A stretch of 64,000 nt of DNA, taken from the NCBI RefSeq assembly GCF_014164585.1, contig NZ_JACJFM010000011.1:1-64000 (forward strand). Direction: 5' to 3'. Shown here piece after piece: positions 54,545 through 64,000 of this stretch. A program made the position numbers and the translations under genes. The notes under the pieces are model-generated. The model saw only the letters and a list, made by a program, of their open reading frames with translations. It searched no databases and was not told the DNA's origin. The DNA is from Oceanospirillum sediminis. Lineage in GTDB: Bacteria; Pseudomonadota; Gammaproteobacteria; Pseudomonadales; Halomonadaceae. Within the stretch, counting starts at the first letter, position 1; the number at the start of each line of letters is the position of its first letter.

Positions 54545-56881
54545 ATGGAAGATAAGTTTTTTGTAGGTGCAAATAAGGGGCTGAATATTGTTCTGTCTCT
54601 TGTGATGCTGGCTCTGCTGCTGTATGTGTCATTGTTGTACAGTGAGCAGGTTGCACGACAGGAGCAGTATGAAAAAAACGATCTTTTCCAGCGGGTGGCT
54701 GCTCAGGCTTCAGATTTATTGCGTGAGAAAGTTAAGCCCTTCCCGGTTTTACTAAGATCGGCGCGTGGTGTGGTGCTGGGGCATGAGGATATTTCGCCAG
54801 CCAACTGGAGCCGCTTTATTAATTCAATGGGGCTGGACTATCAATCTCTCGGGATTATCGGGCTAACGTATACTGAAAGTGTATTTGATTTTCAGCTACT
54901 GGAATACCTGCAAAAAAGAGGGCAGCGATTCAATAATTTTCGAATTTTCCCAGAAGGTGTCAGGGAAGAGTATATGGTTGTGCTTTATCTGGCTCCGGAA
55001 GCTTTGTCGGAAAGAATTCGGGGGTTTGATATCTCGGTTGAAGAGCGCCGCAGAGAGGCTGCGCTGAATGCACGGGAAACCGGTAAGTTGACAATGACAC
55101 GGCCAATTTCTCTGCTGCCTACGGAAGCTCATTCTCTTGATTACCTACTATTGCTGCCTGTATATGGTGATGGCTGGCGACCTGATATGTCGTTGCGAGA
55201 AGAGAGAGCGGGACAGTTTAAAGGCTGGACGACCCTGGGATTTTCTATGAGTCGTCTGGCGGCAGAAGTGATTAAAGAGATAGATAAAGGGCTGAGGCTG
55301 CAGTTGTTTGATGCCCGGACAGGAGATAAACCGATATTCGATTCCAGTCCTGCTGCTGTTGATAGTGAAATTGATAGTTCCGGGTATCAGTTGAATGCTG
55401 TGCTTAGTCTGGGAGGACAGGCGCTGACAGTACGGATTACTCCTTTGCCTGGCAGTGTGCTTGCTGATGTGTTGCCGGATTATGACAGGGCGTCTTTGAT
55501 ATCGGGTAGTGTCATTAGTCTTCTGGTCAGTGTTGTTCTTTTTTTGTTGTTGAGCAGCCGCTTTACGGCAGTGCGTATGGCATCCAGTCTTCTGGAGCAA
55601 TTTGCTGAAAGTGAAACTCGTTATAAAGCGTTATTTGAACTTTCGCCAGAGGCGGTAATTATCCACCGGAAAGGAAGAATTCTGTTGGTTAATAAGGCTG
55701 CACTTAAGTTGTTAAAGGCGAAATCTCCGGGGTTATTGATTGGTCGTCATGTTATGGATTATGTGCATGATGAATCCAAAGAGATTGTTCTTGAGCGAAT
55801 GTCTGGTTCTGGTGATGAAGTGATGCCTTTTGTTGAAGAGCGCCTGTTGCGTTGCGATGGTACTGATTTTCTGGCAGAAGTTTCCGGGGCTTTTATCCAG
55901 TTTGAGGGCGAGCCTGCTGTGCAAATTATGTTCCGTGATATTTCCGGTGAGCAGGAAACGCGCTTTGAGGCCCAGCTATCCCGGGCAGTATTTCGTCATT
56001 CCCACGAGCCTATGATGGTAACAGACGCTGATGGTGTCATCTCACTGGTTAATCCTGCATTTACAGAGGTTACAGGTTTTGATGCTGATGATGTGCAGGG
56101 TGAAAATGCTTCAGTGCTTTCCTCTGGTTATCATGATGACCAGTTTTATGAGCAGATGTGGCAGCATCTGCAGAAAGAGGGTGAATGGGAAGGAGAAATG
56201 ACTAATCGCCGCAAGGATGGCAAAATTTATATACAAAGGGCGCATATCTCTGCTATCAGAGGGTTGCATGGCGATATTACGCAGTTTATATGCGTAATGA
56301 GTGATATCACTGAGCAGAAAAAAGAGCTGGAGAATATCCGTTTCCAGGCGATGCATGATCCTCTGACCCGATTGCCTAACAGAGTGTTGTTTACTTCTGA
56401 GGTTCGCAAGGCTGTAGCATCATCGGATGATCATCAGAGTCATTTTGCGGTGCTTTTTATGGACCTGGATGGGTTTAAACCCGTTAATGACACCTATGGG
56501 CATCTGCTTGGAGATAAATTGCTGATCGCGCTTGCCAGAAAGTTGTCTGGTGCTGTTAAGCAACAGGATCTGATTGCTCGTGTGGGGGGAGATGAGTTTC
56601 TGGTTTTGCTGAAAGATATTGAGGATGATCAGCAGGCGCTTGCTGTTGCTGAGCGTCTGATTGCTCTGATTTGTGAGCCTATTGTGCTTGATGGCCATGA
56701 GTTACATTTAGGTGCCAGTATTGGTATTGCTGTTTACCCTGAGTATGCACGGGATGAGCTGACATTGATTGATAAGGCTGATAAGGCTATGTATCAGGTT
56801 AAACGTTCAGGCAAAGGTCGGGCTTTGTTGGCGGATAAGGCTTCTGATTTGCCGGTAGAGAGCTTATCTGTTTTACAATAA
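54545..56881 (+). CDS. CHASE-PAS-PAS-GGDEF membrane diguanylate cyclase
   Basis: Membrane cyclase, 778 residues. Helix at 16-35, a periplasmic CHASE domain at about 60-270 (LLRSARGVVLGHEDISPANW, YLQKRGQRFNNFRIFPEG), a second helix near 320-340 (LISGSVISLLVSVVLFLLL), two PAS domains from about 360 and 480, and GGDEF near residue 681 as RVGGDEFLVLL, preceded by HDPLTRLPNRV. The RxxD site reads KQQD, so feedback inhibition may be weak. CHASE domains sense small extracellular ligands; the ligand is unknown. 130 bases after phaC terminator, separate transcript. Confidence 0.9.
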   Translation: MEDKFFVGANKGLNIVLSLVMLALLLYVSLLYSEQVARQEQYEKNDLFQRVAAQASDLLREKVKPFPVLLRSARGVVLGHEDISPANWSRFINSMGLDYQSLGIIGLTYTESVFDFQLLEYLQKRGQRFNNFRIFPEGVREEYMVVLYLAPEALSERIRGFDISVEERRREAALNARETGKLTMTRPISLLPTEAHSLDYLLLLPVYGDGWRPDMSLREERAGQFKGWTTLGFSMSRLAAEVIKEIDKGLRLQLFDARTGDKPIFDSSPAAVDSEIDSSGYQLNAVLSLGGQALTVRITPLPGSVLADVLPDYDRASLISGSVISLLVSVVLFLLLSSRFTAVRMASSLLEQFAESETRYKALFELSPEAVIIHRKGRILLVNKAALKLLKAKSPGLLIGRHVMDYVHDESKEIVLERMSGSGDEVMPFVEERLLRCDGTDFLAEVSGAFIQFEGEPAVQIMFRDISGEQETRFEAQLSRAVFRHSHEPMMVTDADGVISLVNPAFTEVTGFDADDVQGENASVLSSGYHDDQFYEQMWQHLQKEGEWEGEMTNRRKDGKIYIQRAHISAIRGLHGDITQFICVMSDITEQKKELENIRFQAMHDPLTRLPNRVLFTSEVRKAVASSDDHQSHFAVLFMDLDGFKPVNDTYGHLLGDKLLIALARKLSGAVKQQDLIARVGGDEFLVLLKDIEDDQQALAVAERLIALICEPIVLDGHELHLGASIGIAVYPEYARDELTLIDKADKAMYQVKRSGKGRALLADKASDLPVESLSVLQ

Positions 56882-56935
56882 TCTTCTTTATTATTCTGGT
56901 TCTGATATCCGAAGCTGTCTTTCTGTTTACTGCTT

Positions 56936-57823
56936 TTACGGGGATGGTCTGGCATCGCTATGTTGTTCCAGTAACTGGATGAGTTTAAGGCCGGCATTCG
57001 ATAGTGTTCTTTCTTTGTGATACAGATAGCCCAATGGTCGGGTCAGACTGACCTCTTCCAGGGGAATGATCGCCATAGTTTCATCCAGCAGGGTTTCTGG
57101 CAGCAGGCTCCAGCCCAGTCCAATAGACACCATCATTTTCAGGGTTTCCATATAGTTAGTTGACAGTGCTACCTGTAGCTGAAGTCCTCTTCTGGCGAAA
57201 GCACTTTCGACAATGCCTCGGGTAAACGTCTGGAAGCCCGGAAGTACTGCATCGTATTGTGTGAGTTGTTCCAGGCTGATTTCGTCCGCATTGGCCAGAG
57301 GGTGGTCTCTGGAAGCGACAAGCTGAAGCTTGTCTGTCCAGACCGGAACAACCGTCAGATTGGCGTTATTCTGCGGTGATAAGGTGACCACAGCCAGTTC
57401 CAGTTCACCGTGTAATATACCTTCATAGGCCTGCTCCGAGTCCAGAAATCGCATATCCAGTTTGACCATAGGAAAGTTTGAAGTAAATGCTTTCAGCACT
57501 GGTGGAAGTCTGTGTAGTCCTATGTGGTGACTGGTTCCCAGCACCAGGGTGCCGGATATGTCTCCGCTCATGTTGCTAAGTAATCTGCGGGTGTCTTCCA
57601 GCTCTATCAGAACTTTTCTGGCTCTGGGCATCAGGGCTTGCCCGCTTTCAGTCAGGTGCGTCTGGCGGCCTATTCGGTCAAACAGGCGACAATTTAGCTG
57701 CGACTCCAGGTTGGCAATGCGTTTGGATATCGCAGGCTGAGTCAGATGCAAGGCTTCTGCTGCACGGGAGAATGAGCCTGTTTCTGCGACAGTAATAAAA
57801 GCCTGTAATGCCTGCGTGTCCAT
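56936..57823 (-). CDS. LysR-family regulator next to leuCDB
   Basis: LysR transcription factor. N-terminal winged helix-turn-helix with FITVAETGSFSRAAEALHL and TQPAISKRIANLESQL, then a PBP2-like effector domain. Divergent from leuC with a shared 146-base region that contains a palindromic operator candidate. Control of leucine or branched-chain amino-acid synthesis by this protein is inferred from position only; LysR genes in this place are common in pseudomonads and relatives. Confidence 0.9.
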   Translation of the reverse strand: MDTQALQAFITVAETGSFSRAAEALHLTQPAISKRIANLESQLNCRLFDRIGRQTHLTESGQALMPRARKVLIELEDTRRLLSNMSGDISGTLVLGTSHHIGLHRLPPVLKAFTSNFPMVKLDMRFLDSEQAYEGILHGELELAVVTLSPQNNANLTVVPVWTDKLQLVASRDHPLANADEISLEQLTQYDAVLPGFQTFTRGIVESAFARRGLQLQVALSTNYMETLKMMVSIGLGWSLLPETLLDETMAIIPLEEVSLTRPLGYLYHKERTLSNAGLKLIQLLEQHSDARPSP

Positions 57824-57872
57824 TGTAATCCCGTTTATCTGTCAAGTATTTTGCTATAACTCAATGGAATCT

Positions 57873-57893
57873 AATTCATAAAAAATATGAATT
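57873..57893. promoter_or_regulatory. Palindromic LysR-type operator candidate
   Basis: AATTCATA, five A, TATGAATT: a perfect 8-bp inverted repeat centred between the divergent lysR-type gene and leuC. It contains the T-N11-A pattern bound by LysR proteins, and is placed about 80 bases before the leuC start. Confidence 0.6.
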
Positions 57894-57969
57894 TGTTTTA
57901 TCGTATAGGAAGCCATAAACTGCTTTCAACGTCCATAGAGACGATCAGAAAAATGATGAGGAGCTAACC

Positions 57970-59397
57970 ATGACAGGCAAAACCCTGTACGACAAATTGT
58001 GGGATGACCACCTGGTACAAGAGCGTGATGACGGTACATCTTTGATTTACATTGACCGTCAGTTATTACATGAAGTCACTTCTCCTCAGGCGTTTGAAGG
58101 TCTGAAACTGGCAGGTCGTGGCCTATGGCGTGTCAACGCTAACCTGGCGACCCCTGATCACAACGTACCGACGACCGTTGAAGAGCGTAAAGCCGGTAAC
58201 GAAGGTATCGAAGATCCGGTATCCAAGATTCAGGTTGTGACGCTGGATGATAACTGTGATGAGTTCGGTGTGACCGAATTTAAGATTAACGATATCCGTC
58301 AGGGTATTGTGCACGTGGTAGGCCCTGAGCAGGGTGCGACTCTGCCAGGTATGACTGTGGTATGTGGTGACTCTCACACGGCTACTCACGGTGCGTTTGG
58401 TGCTCTGGCTCACGGTATCGGTACTTCTGAAGTGGAACATGTGATGGCCACTCAGTGTCTGATCCAGCGTAAGATGAAAAACATGCTGGTTAAGGTGAAT
58501 GGCCAGCTGGGTGCCGGTGTGACCGGTAAAGACGTGGTACTGGCTGTGATCGGCAAGATCGGTACTGCGGGCGGCACAGGTTATGCGATCGAGTTTGGTG
58601 GTGAGGCGATTCAGAGCCTGTCCATGGAAGGTCGTATGACCATCTGTAATATGGCGATTGAAGCGGGTGCCCGTGTAGGTCTGGTGGCTGTTGATCAAAC
58701 GACTATCGACTACGTAAAAGGTCGTCCATTTGCCCCGACAGAAGATCAGTGGGAGCAAGCGGTAGCCGCCTGGAGCGAACTGCACTCTGATGCCGACGCG
58801 GTATTTGATACCGTGGTTGAGCTGGAAGGTAACGAAATTGCGCCACAGGTGACCTGGGGTAACTCGCCAGAGATGGTAGTGCCTGTCAATGCAGTAGTCC
58901 CGAATCCTGCGGATCAGTCTGATGAAAATCAGCAGAAGGCTTACACCCGTGCTCTGGAGTATATGGGCTTAACGGCTGGTCAGGCGATCACTGATATTAA
59001 ACTGGATCGTGTGTTTATCGGTTCTTGCACCAACTCCCGTATCGAAGATCTGCGTGAAGCTGCTGCGGTAGCAAAAGGCAAGAAGGTTGCTGATAACGTG
59101 ATTCAGGCGCTGGTTGTACCGGGTTCTGGTCTGGTTAAACAGCAGGCAGAAGAAGAAGGTCTGGATAAGATCTTTACCGAAGCCGGTTTTGAGTGGCGTG
59201 AGCCGGGTTGTTCCATGTGTCTGGCGATGAATGCGGATAAGTTAGGTGCCGGTGAACATTGTGCTTCAACCTCTAACCGTAACTTTGAAGGCCGTCAGGG
59301 CTTTGGTGGTCGTACACACCTGGTCAGCCCGGGTATGGCAGCCGCTGCCGCCGTTGCAGGTCATTTTGTTGACGTACGTGAAGTAGAAACAGCCTAA
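57970..59397 (+). CDS. leuC: 3-isopropylmalate dehydratase large subunit
   Basis: Iron-sulfur isomerase subunit converting 2- to 3-isopropylmalate in leucine synthesis. [32 protein letters not shown] and GCSMCLAMN, with the three cluster cysteines, are intact. 475 residues is standard. AGGAG eight bases before ATG 57970. leuD follows after 16 bases, forming the heterodimer partner. Confidence 0.97.
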   Translation: MTGKTLYDKLWDDHLVQERDDGTSLIYIDRQLLHEVTSPQAFEGLKLAGRGLWRVNANLATPDHNVPTTVEERKAGNEGIEDPVSKIQVVTLDDNCDEFGVTEFKINDIRQGIVHVVGPEQGATLPGMTVVCGDSHTATHGAFGALAHGIGTSEVEHVMATQCLIQRKMKNMLVKVNGQLGAGVTGKDVVLAVIGKIGTAGGTGYAIEFGGEAIQSLSMEGRMTICNMAIEAGARVGLVAVDQTTIDYVKGRPFAPTEDQWEQAVAAWSELHSDADAVFDTVVELEGNEIAPQVTWGNSPEMVVPVNAVVPNPADQSDENQQKAYTRALEYMGLTAGQAITDIKLDRVFIGSCTNSRIEDLREAAAVAKGKKVADNVIQALVVPGSGLVKQQAEEEGLDKIFTEAGFEWREPGCSMCLAMNADKLGAGEHCASTSNRNFEGRQGFGGRTHLVSPGMAAAAAVAGHFVDVREVETA

Positions 59398-59413
59398 GAA
59401 GCCGGAGGTTAAA

Positions 59414-60052
59414 ATGGACAAGTTTACACAATTAGACGGCTTGACTGCGCCTATGGATCGAGCCAATGTCGACACCGACATGATCATTCCAAAGCAGTTC
59501 CTGAAATCCATTAAGCGTTCAGGCTTTGGTCCTAATCTGTTTGATGAGTTGCGTTACCTGGATGAAGGTAAGCCGGATCAGGATTGCAGTGGTCGTCCAC
59601 TGAATGAAGAGTTTGTACTGAACCAATCCCGTTATCAGGGCGCTTCTGTCCTGCTGGCACGTCAGAACTTCGGTTGTGGTTCTTCCCGTGAGCACGCGCC
59701 ATGGGCCTTGCTGGATTACGGCTTCCGTTGCGTGATCGCTCCAAGCTTTGCGGATATCTTCTATAACAACTGTTTTAAGAACGGTATTCTGCCGATCATT
59801 CTGGACGAAGACACTGTAGACAGCCTGTTTAAAGAGGTTGAAGCGGAAGAAGGTTATCGTCTGGTAGTGGATCTGGAAGCGAAAGAGATCCGTACTCCTG
59901 GTGGTCGAACTATTGCGTTTGATGTGGATGATTTCCGTCGTCACTGCCTGTTAAATGGCCTGGATGATATCGGTCTGACTCTGGAAGATGCCGATCAGAT
60001 CCGTGCTTACGAAGAGAAGCGTAAGCAGCAAGCACCTTGGCTGTTTAACTAA
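59414..60052 (+). CDS. leuD: 3-isopropylmalate dehydratase small subunit
   Basis: Swivelling subunit of the LeuCD dehydratase. [29 protein letters not shown] and [19 protein letters not shown] are diagnostic. 212 residues. GGAGG seven bases before ATG 59414. Confidence 0.97.
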   Translation: MDKFTQLDGLTAPMDRANVDTDMIIPKQFLKSIKRSGFGPNLFDELRYLDEGKPDQDCSGRPLNEEFVLNQSRYQGASVLLARQNFGCGSSREHAPWALLDYGFRCVIAPSFADIFYNNCFKNGILPIILDEDTVDSLFKEVEAEEGYRLVVDLEAKEIRTPGGRTIAFDVDDFRRHCLLNGLDDIGLTLEDADQIRAYEEKRKQQAPWLFN

Positions 60053-60167
60053 GAGCGGTTTAGTTAAGAGCTAGTTGTTAGGCTCTTGTTTGAAGAATAT
60101 GTCGTTTGTAATTGATTTGGTTGTTTAAACAACAGCGACAGCGACTGCGCAAATATAACGATTATAA

Positions 60168-60196
60168 AGTGCCTGAGATTGTGAATTTCAGGCACT
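60168..60196 (+). other. Hairpin between leuD and leuB
   Basis: AGTGCCTGA at 60168-60176 pairs with TCAGGCACT at 60188-60196 over 11 bases. No T tract follows, so it is more likely a processing or attenuating structure than a terminator inside the leu operon. Confidence 0.5.
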
Positions 60197-60261
60197 GAGC
60201 AATTTAAAAATACAAGCCGTAGTCGGGCATAACTCGGCTGCGAGAAACAAGGATATAAGCA

Positions 60262-61323
60262 ATGACTAAGAATGTATTGGTACTGCCGGGTGACGGTATT
60301 GGTCCTGAGATTGTGACTGAAGCAGTAAAAGTTTTAGGCACTCTGAATCTGGATATCGAAATCGATAGCGCGCTGGTAGGTGGTTCTGCGGTAGATGCGA
60401 CGGGTAACCCGCTGCCGGAAGAAACGCTGAACAAGGCTCGTTCTGCCGATGCAATCCTACTGGGTGCGGTAGGTGGTCCTAAGTGGGATGGTAACCCAAT
60501 GGAAAGCCGCCCAGAGAAAGGTCTGCTGGGTCTGCGCTCTGAACTGGAACTGTTTGCTAACTTCCGTCCAGCGATTCTGTATCCTCAGCTGGCAGAAGCA
60601 TCTACCCTTAAGCCCGAAGTGGTTTCCGGTCTGGATATCCTGATCGTACGTGAACTGACCGGTGGTATCTACTTCGGTCAGCCACGTGGTATCCGCACGC
60701 TGGAAAATGGCGAGCGTGAAGGTTACAACACTTACGTATACAGCGAGTCTGAAATTCGTCGTATCGGTCGTCAGGCGTTTGAAGCCGCGCAAAAGCGTGG
60801 CAAGCGTCTGTGTTCCGTTGATAAATCCAACGTACTGGAAGTAACGGTGCTGTGGAAAGAAGTGATGGAAGAGCTGGCGAAGGAATATCCTGATGTTGAG
60901 CTGAGCCATATGCTGGTCGACAACGCTGCGATGCAGTTGGTGCGTGCGCCTAAGCAGTTTGATGTTGTAGTCACCGGCAATATGTTCGGTGATATCCTGT
61001 CTGACGCTGCGGCGATGCTGACCGGTTCTATCGGTATGCTGCCTTCTGCTTCTCTGGATAAAGATGGCAAGGGTATGTACGAACCATGTCACGGTTCTGC
61101 ACCAGATATCGCAGGTCAGGGTAAAGCGAACCCACTGGCGACTATCCTGTCTGTGGCTATGATGCTGCGTTACTCTCTGGATGAAAGTGCGGCAGCGGAT
61201 CGTATCGAAGCTGCGGTACAGAAAGTGCTGGATCAAGGTCTGCGCACAGGTGACATCATGTCTGAAGGTTGCACTCTGGTATCTACTGAAGAGATGGGTG
61301 ATGCGGTTGTTGCAGCCCTGTAA
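60262..61323 (+). CDS. leuB: 3-isopropylmalate dehydrogenase
   Basis: Oxidative decarboxylation step of leucine synthesis. [36 protein letters not shown], the catalytic Tyr in [19 protein letters not shown] and [14 protein letters not shown] are all present. 353 residues is standard. It lies 209 bases after leuD, an unusually long gap for this operon, and may have its own promoter. Confidence 0.97.
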   Translation: MTKNVLVLPGDGIGPEIVTEAVKVLGTLNLDIEIDSALVGGSAVDATGNPLPEETLNKARSADAILLGAVGGPKWDGNPMESRPEKGLLGLRSELELFANFRPAILYPQLAEASTLKPEVVSGLDILIVRELTGGIYFGQPRGIRTLENGEREGYNTYVYSESEIRRIGRQAFEAAQKRGKRLCSVDKSNVLEVTVLWKEVMEELAKEYPDVELSHMLVDNAAMQLVRAPKQFDVVVTGNMFGDILSDAAAMLTGSIGMLPSASLDKDGKGMYEPCHGSAPDIAGQGKANPLATILSVAMMLRYSLDESAAADRIEAAVQKVLDQGLRTGDIMSEGCTLVSTEEMGDAVVAAL

Positions 61324-61520
61324 GCTATTTGGCTTGTGCAAGCATTACCGGACTTATATCTGATAGGCGTTTTTTGCTTGAAAAGCGTTGCAGATTCCTG
61401 ATAAATAACGTTAGAAAATTCTGAGAGGCTGCTGGGCGGCCTCTTGATTTAGCCTAACCCCTGGCGGCATTTGGTATAGCTTTGGGGTGGGTGATGTTTA
61501 ATGACCATATAGGTGAAAAG

Positions 61521-62636
61521 ATGGCTCAAAAACGTGTAGGTCTTGTTGGCTGGCGGGGCATGGTAGGCTCCGTATTGATGAAGCGTATGCAGGACGAAGG
61601 TGATTTTAATCATATCGAACCGATCTTTTTTACAACCTCTCAGGCAGGTCAGGCGGCACCAAACTTTGGTAAAGAAGCCCCTGCACTGAAGGATGCAACG
61701 GATATCGACGAGCTGAAGGCGATGGATATTATCATCACCTGTCAGGGCGGCGACTACACCAAGGCGGTTTATCCTGAACTGCGTGAAAGCGGTTGGAACG
61801 GTTACTGGATTGATGCGGCGTCTTCGCTACGTATGGATGATGATGCCATCATCGTACTGGATCCGGTGAACATGAATGTGATTAAGGATGGTCTGGCCAA
61901 GGGTGTAAAGACCTATGTGGGTGGTAACTGTACCGTATCTCTGATGCTGATGGGGCTGGGTGGTCTGTTCCAGAATGACCTGGTAGAGTGGATGACGTCC
62001 ATGACCTACCAGGCAGCTTCTGGAGGTGGTGCCCGTCATATGAAAGAGCTGATTGCTCAGATGGGGATTATCAACTCAGCAGTTGCGGATAAGCTGGATG
62101 CGGGTTCTGCGATTTTGGAAGTGGATCGTCTTGTTGCTGAGACTATTCGCAGTGAGCAGATGCCGGTTGATAACTTTGGTGTACCTCTGGCGGGCTCTTT
62201 GATTCCTTGGATCGATACCAGGCTCGATAACGGTCAGAGCCGTGAAGAGTGGAAAGCTTTTGCAGAAACCAACAAGATTCTGGGTCTGGGCGATAGCCCG
62301 ATTCCAATTGATGGCACCTGTGTTCGTATCGGCGCTATGCGTTGCCACAGCCAGGCGTTTACCATCAAGCTGAAGAAAAATGTGCCGATGGATGAAGTGG
62401 AGGCGATGATCGCTGAAGCAAACGACTGGGTGAAAGTGATTCCAAATGAGCGTGACATCACTGCATCTGAGCTGAGCCCGGTTAAAGTCACCGGTACTCT
62501 GAGTGTGCCTGTGGGTCGTCTGCGTAAGATGAACCTGGGTGATGAATACCTGAACGCTTTTAGCGTTGGTGATCAGTTGCTGTGGGGCGCTGCCGAACCT
62601 CTGCGTCGCATGTTGCGCATTCTGTTAGAAGATTAA
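61521..62636 (+). CDS. asd: Aspartate-semialdehyde dehydrogenase
   Basis: Reduces aspartyl phosphate to the semialdehyde, the branch point for lysine, threonine and methionine and for diaminopimelate. [15 protein letters not shown] (NADP loop), [11 protein letters not shown] with the catalytic Cys, [11 protein letters not shown] and the His in [11 protein letters not shown] show the Gram-negative type. ATG at 61521 aligns with the family N-terminus, with AGGTGA four bases before; the frame from the TTG at 61482 is not needed. Terminator follows. Confidence 0.96.
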   Translation: MAQKRVGLVGWRGMVGSVLMKRMQDEGDFNHIEPIFFTTSQAGQAAPNFGKEAPALKDATDIDELKAMDIIITCQGGDYTKAVYPELRESGWNGYWIDAASSLRMDDDAIIVLDPVNMNVIKDGLAKGVKTYVGGNCTVSLMLMGLGGLFQNDLVEWMTSMTYQAASGGGARHMKELIAQMGIINSAVADKLDAGSAILEVDRLVAETIRSEQMPVDNFGVPLAGSLIPWIDTRLDNGQSREEWKAFAETNKILGLGDSPIPIDGTCVRIGAMRCHSQAFTIKLKKNVPMDEVEAMIAEANDWVKVIPNERDITASELSPVKVTGTLSVPVGRLRKMNLGDEYLNAFSVGDQLLWGAAEPLRRMLRILLED

Positions 62637-62662
62637 TTTCACATTGATTTTCTGTGACATTG

Positions 62663-62689
62663 AAAAAGCCTGCCTTTGGCAGGCTTTTT
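62663..62689 (+). terminator. Terminator of asd
   Basis: AAAAAGCCTGCC at 62663-62674, loop TTT, GGCAGGCTTTTT at 62678-62689: a perfect stem including A and T tracts. Confidence 0.92.
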
Positions 62690-62994
62690 CCGTTTTTGCG
62701 GCAATATTTTACTGTCTGCTAATTTTTAAGCCTTTATTTTCTTAAAAAGAGAAAAAATAGGCTGGCCTGCTATTTGCTAAACTATTGAACAGTTCACATG
62801 AAAATAATATAAAAATGTTAATCTGAATCGGTAAAAAAACGGGCAGATATTCTGACTAATGTGTACAAATCATTGAAATATTGATAAAAGTTACAGTCAG
62901 AAAACTATCAACTGACTCTGGTAAAATCTGATATCCTGAGTCAGTATGCCGTACTGCTGTTCAGGACAGTACAAAGTGTTAAGGAATCAGGATT
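62690..62994. other. Region upstream of fimV
   Basis: No gene. AT-rich. Holds the fimV promoter and an inverted repeat ACTGACTC at 62911-62918 with GAGTCAGT at 62938-62945, a possible regulator site 50 bases before the start codon. Confidence 0.4.
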
Positions 62995-64000
62995 ATGGTG
63001 CGCAAGCTGGCGGGTACTCTGGCAACAATGGGTTTGTTAAGCAGCCCGATAGTGCTGGGGCTGGGACTTGGTAATGCCGAGTTGCAATCTTCTCTGAATC
63101 AGCCGTTAAAGGCCCGGATTCAGTTGTCTCAGACTCAGGGAATATCTCCTTCCGATATTCGGGTGCAACTGGCTGATGAGCAGGCTTTTGCAAGAGCGGG
63201 ACTCGAAAGGCCTTATTTTTTACAAGGGCTGAACTTTTCCGTACAGGAAAATGCGCGAGGGCTTTATATTGATCTGAATAGTGCTTCTGCTATCAGAGAG
63301 CCGTTTCTGAACCTGTTGATTACCGTTGAATCTCCGCAGGGGCGAATGTTGCGTGAATACACTTTCCTGCTGGATCCTCCTTCATACAATAGCGCTGTGA
63401 CTCAGCAGTATGCCAATGCTGTCACGGAACAATATACTCAGCAGGTTGCTGAAGCCGCACCCAGACAACCTGCTCCTCTGGCACCATCTGTCAGACAGAA
63501 TACTGCACAAGCACAAGCACAAGCACAAGCACAAGCACAAGCACAAGCACCTCTGGCTGCTCCGGCAGCTGGAAAGCTGGTATCAGAAGGTGCACGTAGA
63601 GTTGTTGTTGGTCCATCTGGCACTTTATGGAGCCTGGCCAGAGAAAATCGACCGAATAATCGTATTTCAATTAAGCAGGCTATGCTGGCTATTCAGGAAG
63701 CTAACCCTGATGCCTTCCCGACGGGCAATATCAATGATATGGAGTCTGGCAGTACCGTTCTGATTCCTAGTGCGGAGGCTATGACCCGACGTAGTCTGGC
63801 TGAGGCTGCGGCAGAGGTTGAGCGTCAGAACAAAGCATGGGTGTCCCTGAAGGCTGCACTGGCACGGCAGGCTGGAGATAGTACTGCTCAGCCGGTAGCT
63901 AAAGCTGCAGCTGAAAGCGGTCTGAAGCTGGTTGGCGATAGTGATAAAACAGAGAAAACCCCTCCGGCCAACAGTGATAAAACGTCTGAAAAAATAAAAT
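62995..64000 (+). CDS. fimV: FimV, polar hub/type IV pilus assembly protein (5' part)
   Basis: Runs off the window end. FimV organises the cell pole and is needed for twitching motility and, in Pseudomonas, for CyaB activation. N-terminal signal (ATMGLLSSPIVLGLGLGNAE), then the conserved FimV N-terminal domain (LNQPLKARIQL, IRVQLADEQAFARAGLERP, FLNLLITVESPQGRMLREYT), a linker with an Ala-Gln repeat, and a LysM-like region (GTLWSLARENRPNN, ML AIQEANPDAFPTGNIND). A following Lys/Ser/Glu-rich stretch is the start of the long acidic middle. The asd-fimV order is conserved in pseudomonads. ATG at 62995; GTG follows at once and could be used instead. Confidence 0.9.
   Translation, partial: MVRKLAGTLATMGLLSSPIVLGLGLGNAELQSSLNQPLKARIQLSQTQGISPSDIRVQLADEQAFARAGLERPYFLQGLNFSVQENARGLYIDLNSASAIREPFLNLLITVESPQGRMLREYTFLLDPPSYNSAVTQQYANAVTEQYTQQVAEAAPRQPAPLAPSVRQNTAQAQAQAQAQAQAQAPLAAPAAGKLVSEGARRVVVGPSGTLWSLARENRPNNRISIKQAMLAIQEANPDAFPTGNINDMESGSTVLIPSAEAMTRRSLAEAAAEVERQNKAWVSLKAALARQAGDSTAQPVAKAAAESGLKLVGDSDKTEKTPPANSDKTSEKIK
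63505..63550 (+). repeat. Hexanucleotide tandem repeat in fimV
   Basis: Seven full copies of GCACAA plus a partial one. In the fimV frame it codes for alternating Ala-Gln. Unit length is a multiple of three, so copy-number change would alter linker length without shifting the frame. Confidence 0.95.

Noticed and set aside
63500-63555. Possible CRISPR-like repeat
   Set aside because: Six-base tandem units with no spacers; a microsatellite in a coding sequence.
63410-63763. 117-codon frame with a Lys-His repeat
   Set aside because: Shadow of fimV created by the GCACAA repeat read in another frame.

Overview
The window looks like chromosome from a marine, heterotrophic gammaproteobacterium of the Oceanospirillales type. 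The assignment rests on gene content and order rather than a marker gene: an Smr-domain gene divergent from prmB-aroC, a leuCDB-asd-fimV run, an NhaD sodium/proton antiporter, a class I polyhydroxyalkanoate (PHA) synthase with its phasin, and many c-di-GMP enzymes. Base composition is moderate, somewhat AT-richer around 15.5-19.9 kb. Most of the window is ordinary core and near-core sequence, with two accessory patches.

Layout. 0-5 kb: an FKBP isomerase with an unresolved start, a membrane diguanylate cyclase and an HD-GYP phosphodiesterase. 5-13 kb: an outer-membrane porin, a CitA/DcuS-type sensor kinase with its response regulator, and a tripartite tricarboxylate transporter tctCBA, probably one carboxylate sensing and uptake unit. 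13-15.4 kb: ybjN, a cyclase with a V4R-like sensor domain, and the 4.5S SRP RNA gene ffs with a good promoter. 15.5-20 kb: an eroded type I restriction locus. A wrecked hsdR and the last codons of hsdS flank two intact, overlapping DUF262 genes (one with a C-terminal HNH/DUF1524 domain), followed by a fragment of a TauE/SafE permease. 20-28.7 kb: a cNMP-binding patatin protein, a single-module NRPS (C-A-PCP-TE), a radical SAM enzyme with a B12-type N-terminal region, and a divergent SemiSWEET; this looks like a small uncharacterised biosynthetic locus.

28.8-48 kb: a CBS-PAS-GGDEF-EAL protein, selO, nhaD, a second patatin protein, rsuA, a D-2-hydroxyacid dehydrogenase, a VanY-type peptidase, gpsA, a DUF4389 protein, sixA, an esterase, an AEC transporter preceded by a 44-codon membrane ORF, two overlapping alpha/beta hydrolases, and a DUF4892 protein. 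47-54.4 kb: Smr, prmB, aroC, an MFS permease, then a PHA block (DUF6489 protein, phasin, phaC). 54.5-64 kb: a CHASE-PAS-GGDEF cyclase, a LysR regulator divergent from leuC across a 21-bp palindrome, leuC-leuD-leuB, asd, and the 5' part of fimV, which runs off the window.

Recurring themes are c-di-GMP signalling (five proteins with different sensors, only one keeping a canonical RxxD inhibitory site), carboxylate uptake, PHA storage, and a decayed defence locus that kept its DUF262 pair. The best candidates for something undescribed are the NRPS/radical SAM locus and the DUF262 pair. All functional statements come from reading motifs and order; no database search was run.
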